Assembly (NCBI GenBank): GCA_029939635.1
Contig: JAOZSN010000024.1
Location: 1 to 24,280 of the forward strand
Source: Deltaproteobacteria bacterium
GTDB taxonomy: Bacteria; Desulfobacterota; Desulfobulbia; Desulfobulbales; SURF-16
Reading direction: 5' to 3'
DNA length: 24,280 nt
The position numbers were made by a program, and so were the translations under genes. The notes beneath the pieces are model-generated. The model ran no database searches and had not been told where the DNA came from. It saw only the letters and a program-made list of their open reading frames with translations. This document shows positions 22,766 through 24,280 of this stretch, in pieces. The first letter of the stretch is position 1. Every line of letters begins with the position of its first letter.

Positions 22766-22910
22766 TATAGGGTGCCTTGAATATTTGCTATTTGTCCCGA
22801 TTACTGCGTCACAGCAAAAAAAGAAAAATGCTCACATAGCATTAATATGCTGCGCTTTTTACTGTTCCTTGTCCTCTAACCAAATATCTAATTATTCAAG
22901 ATACCCTATA
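22766..22910. mobile_element. MITE-like 145-bp inverted-repeat element
   Basis: The left end tatagggtgccttgaat (22766-22782) and right end attcaagataccctata (22894-22910) are inverted complements over 17 bp with two mismatches. The pairing continues inward, with small gaps, to about 29-30 bp per arm (22766-22794 and 22881-22910). The centre has another dyad, AATGCT-cacat-AGCATT (22827-22843). No transposase is encoded. The element fills most of the gap between the thioredoxin-like and HDOD genes. The form fits a non-autonomous element; the family and copy number are unknown. Confidence 0.6.
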
Positions 22911-23057
22911 GGGAATCATAGTAGATCATCGAGCTTATACTAAATACAGTGAAAGAAGCAACTGTTCAAGAAGATAATTAAATAATTAATCTGTGCGGGC
23001 ATAGTAATCAATGAAAGGAGCGAAGGTCTAGCGGCTTGCTAAGTAGAGAGAGTTCAC

Positions 23058-23921
23058 CTATTGGCTTTCTGTACCAACAAATTCAGTGACCTGCATACGG
23101 ATTTTCTCTAAAAGCGTGGAGTCAACCTCAAAGCCATTTTGGTTTATGATCTGGATAGCCTTTAACTTGCTGAATTTGTCAATGTCGAGAGTTGGTTCTT
23201 GGTCAAGGCAGGTATAGCCGGCCATTTTGGTGACGATGTTTGCCAGAAAGATAATAAAGGTGCCTGAGCTGAAATCGCTCTCCTTCCAGGGGGCATGATG
23301 ATGTAAAATATGGGTAGTAACCTGTTTGGGAAAATTCCAATGCTGGAGAAGATTACCAGCAATTTGGCTATGGGTTATGCCGAGAATGTGTTGTTCTGCC
23401 ACATTGAAAGAGCAGTTGTGCTTTTGGATGTAGGTAATAATTTGTTGGAATTCTTCATGCAAAAACTGATCTGTAATCAGTTTGCCGATATCGTGAATGA
23501 GTCCAGAGAGAAAGAAGGTACTGCTGTCATCTTGTTTAAAATGTTGAGCAAAAGTAAGGGCGCTGTAACTGCAGGCACGGGAGTGGGTCCAGAAGCGTTG
23601 GCGGAATTTGGTATTACTTTCGTTAATGGTGAAGAATTTTTGCACAGCAAAGGCCAACAGCAGGGCCCGTACCTCTTGCAGTCCCAGCATTATGATGGCG
23701 TGATGAATGCTGCCTATGGCTTTGGTTGCTCCATAGGCAGGTGAATTGGCAACCTTGAGAATTTGCGCCGCCAGAGCCATGTCTTTTTCAATAAGCTCAG
23801 TAACATTAATAATGGAGACATCGTCGCTATTGAGTTCCACCATGACTGCGGAACTGACTTCAGGAAGGGGAGGGATACTTTCAATACTGCCGAGAAGAGC
23901 TTCTGCCTTTTTGTGACTCAC
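23058..23921 (-). CDS. HDOD domain signalling protein
   Basis: This 287-residue protein has the HDOD fold: LLGSIESIPPLPEVSSAVMV at the start, then EKDMALAAQILKVANSPAYG, IGSIHHAIIMLGLQEVRALL and the HD-like FLSGLIHDIGKLI. HDOD domains lack one or more metal ligands of true HD phosphohydrolases and act in signalling, motility or stress control by protein contacts. The GTG at 23921 is the likely start, since an ATG 15 nt upstream opens only a two-codon frame. The C-terminal third (about 200-287) is all-helical. No membrane segment or receiver is seen. It is downstream of an M24 peptidase gene on the same strand. Confidence 0.88.
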   Translation of the reverse strand: MSHKKAEALLGSIESIPPLPEVSSAVMVELNSDDVSIINVTELIEKDMALAAQILKVANSPAYGATKAIGSIHHAIIMLGLQEVRALLLAFAVQKFFTINESNTKFRQRFWTHSRACSYSALTFAQHFKQDDSSTFFLSGLIHDIGKLITDQFLHEEFQQIITYIQKHNCSFNVAEQHILGITHSQIAGNLLQHWNFPKQVTTHILHHHAPWKESDFSSGTFIIFLANIVTKMAGYTCLDQEPTLDIDKFSKLKAIQIINQNGFEVDSTLLEKIRMQVTEFVGTESQ

Positions 23922-24113
23922 GTGTTCAACCCATTTGTCTGTTTTTAATGTGTGCCTTGATTATATAGCTAAATAGAGATGGCTCACAAGATTTTGTTCC
24001 CCAGGCTATGTGAAAATGGAAAAAATAGTGTGCTACAGCAACCAGCTGAACTAGAAAAAGCATGAAGGCAGCTAAGAATTGGCCGTATATATAGGTTGAT
24101 ATGATTGTTTTGG

Positions 24114-24280
24114 CTATATGTTTATTATTTTGTAATTATTCCCTGTTATTGATTGCCCACCTTCAAGTGTTACCTCAAAAGTATTTTCCGTGCCAACCAT
24201 GCCAACACCAGGGATGCCAATTTTTGGTTCAACGGCAAGTACCATGCCTTCTTCCAGTGGTAAGTCAAAGCCCTGCGCTA
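24114..24280 (-). CDS. M24 family peptidase, C-terminal end (partial)
   Basis: The minus-strand frame runs from the window edge to TAG at 24116-24114 and encodes 54 complete residues. It begins AQGFDLPLEEGMVLAVEPKI and goes on GIPGVGMVGTENTFEVT. The EGMVLAVEP and GTENTFEVT segments match the C-terminal metal-binding part of M24 'pita-bread' peptidases such as Xaa-Pro dipeptidases. The metal ligands visible are the Glu of AVEP and the Glu of GTENTF. The rest is outside the window. Confidence 0.85.
   Translation of the reverse strand, partial: AQGFDLPLEEGMVLAVEPKIGIPGVGMVGTENTFEVTLEGGQSITGNNYKIINI

Noticed and set aside
22749..22943. 64-residue plus-strand frame with a GTG start
   Set aside because: It runs through the inverted-repeat element, has no ribosome-binding site and no similarity to a known protein.

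Overview
The window looks like ordinary chromosome from a Gram-negative anaerobe. I infer a sulfate-reducer-like Desulfobacterota (Desulfobulbales type). The basis is the gene mix: a DsrE-like protein with a flavodoxin, a c-type haem DUF3365 sensor, several HD-GYP/HDOD and radical SAM proteins, and an acetyl-CoA hydrolase fused to a GNAT domain. No rRNA, tRNA or CRISPR array was seen. The genus is not established.

Layout: the 3' end of an unknown gene (3-74) precedes a large acetyl-CoA hydrolase/transferase-GNAT fusion (135-2027). A bidirectional terminator separates it from a convergent FmdB-type zinc-ribbon gene. A DsrE-like/flavodoxin/small-protein cluster (2732-3903) follows, with two perfect dyads in its leader. 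Next come a haem sensor without an output domain and a TPR protein (4484-5866). A minus-strand sigma factor and zinc-finger anti-sigma factor (5888-7811) stand divergent to a VWA lipoprotein (7924-9627), and an HD-GYP protein follows (9706-10665).

The middle (10686-15276) is a zone of gene decay. It holds a lysine-2,3-aminomutase-family pseudogene cut by an IS21 left end, a truncated istA, an ankyrin lipoprotein remnant with an in-frame TAG, and a J-domain pseudogene with two in-frame TAGs. Intact genes lie among them: a DUF1186/SEC-C protein, a small membrane protein and a B12-type radical SAM enzyme.

The right part carries clpB, a tandem ribbon-helix-helix-like gene ending in a 75-nt inverted repeat, rlmN, a membrane-anchored alpha/beta hydrolase, a DUF456 protein, a thioredoxin-like lipoprotein/CcdA operon, a MITE-like 145-bp inverted-repeat element, an HDOD gene and the C-terminus of an M24 peptidase.

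I found no clear new defence or biosynthetic system. The best leads are the paired operator-like dyads before the DsrE gene, the sigma/anti-sigma/VWA module, the similar heptad-repeat leaders on at least two genes, the MITE-like element, and the chain of events readable in the aminomutase/IS21 wreck.
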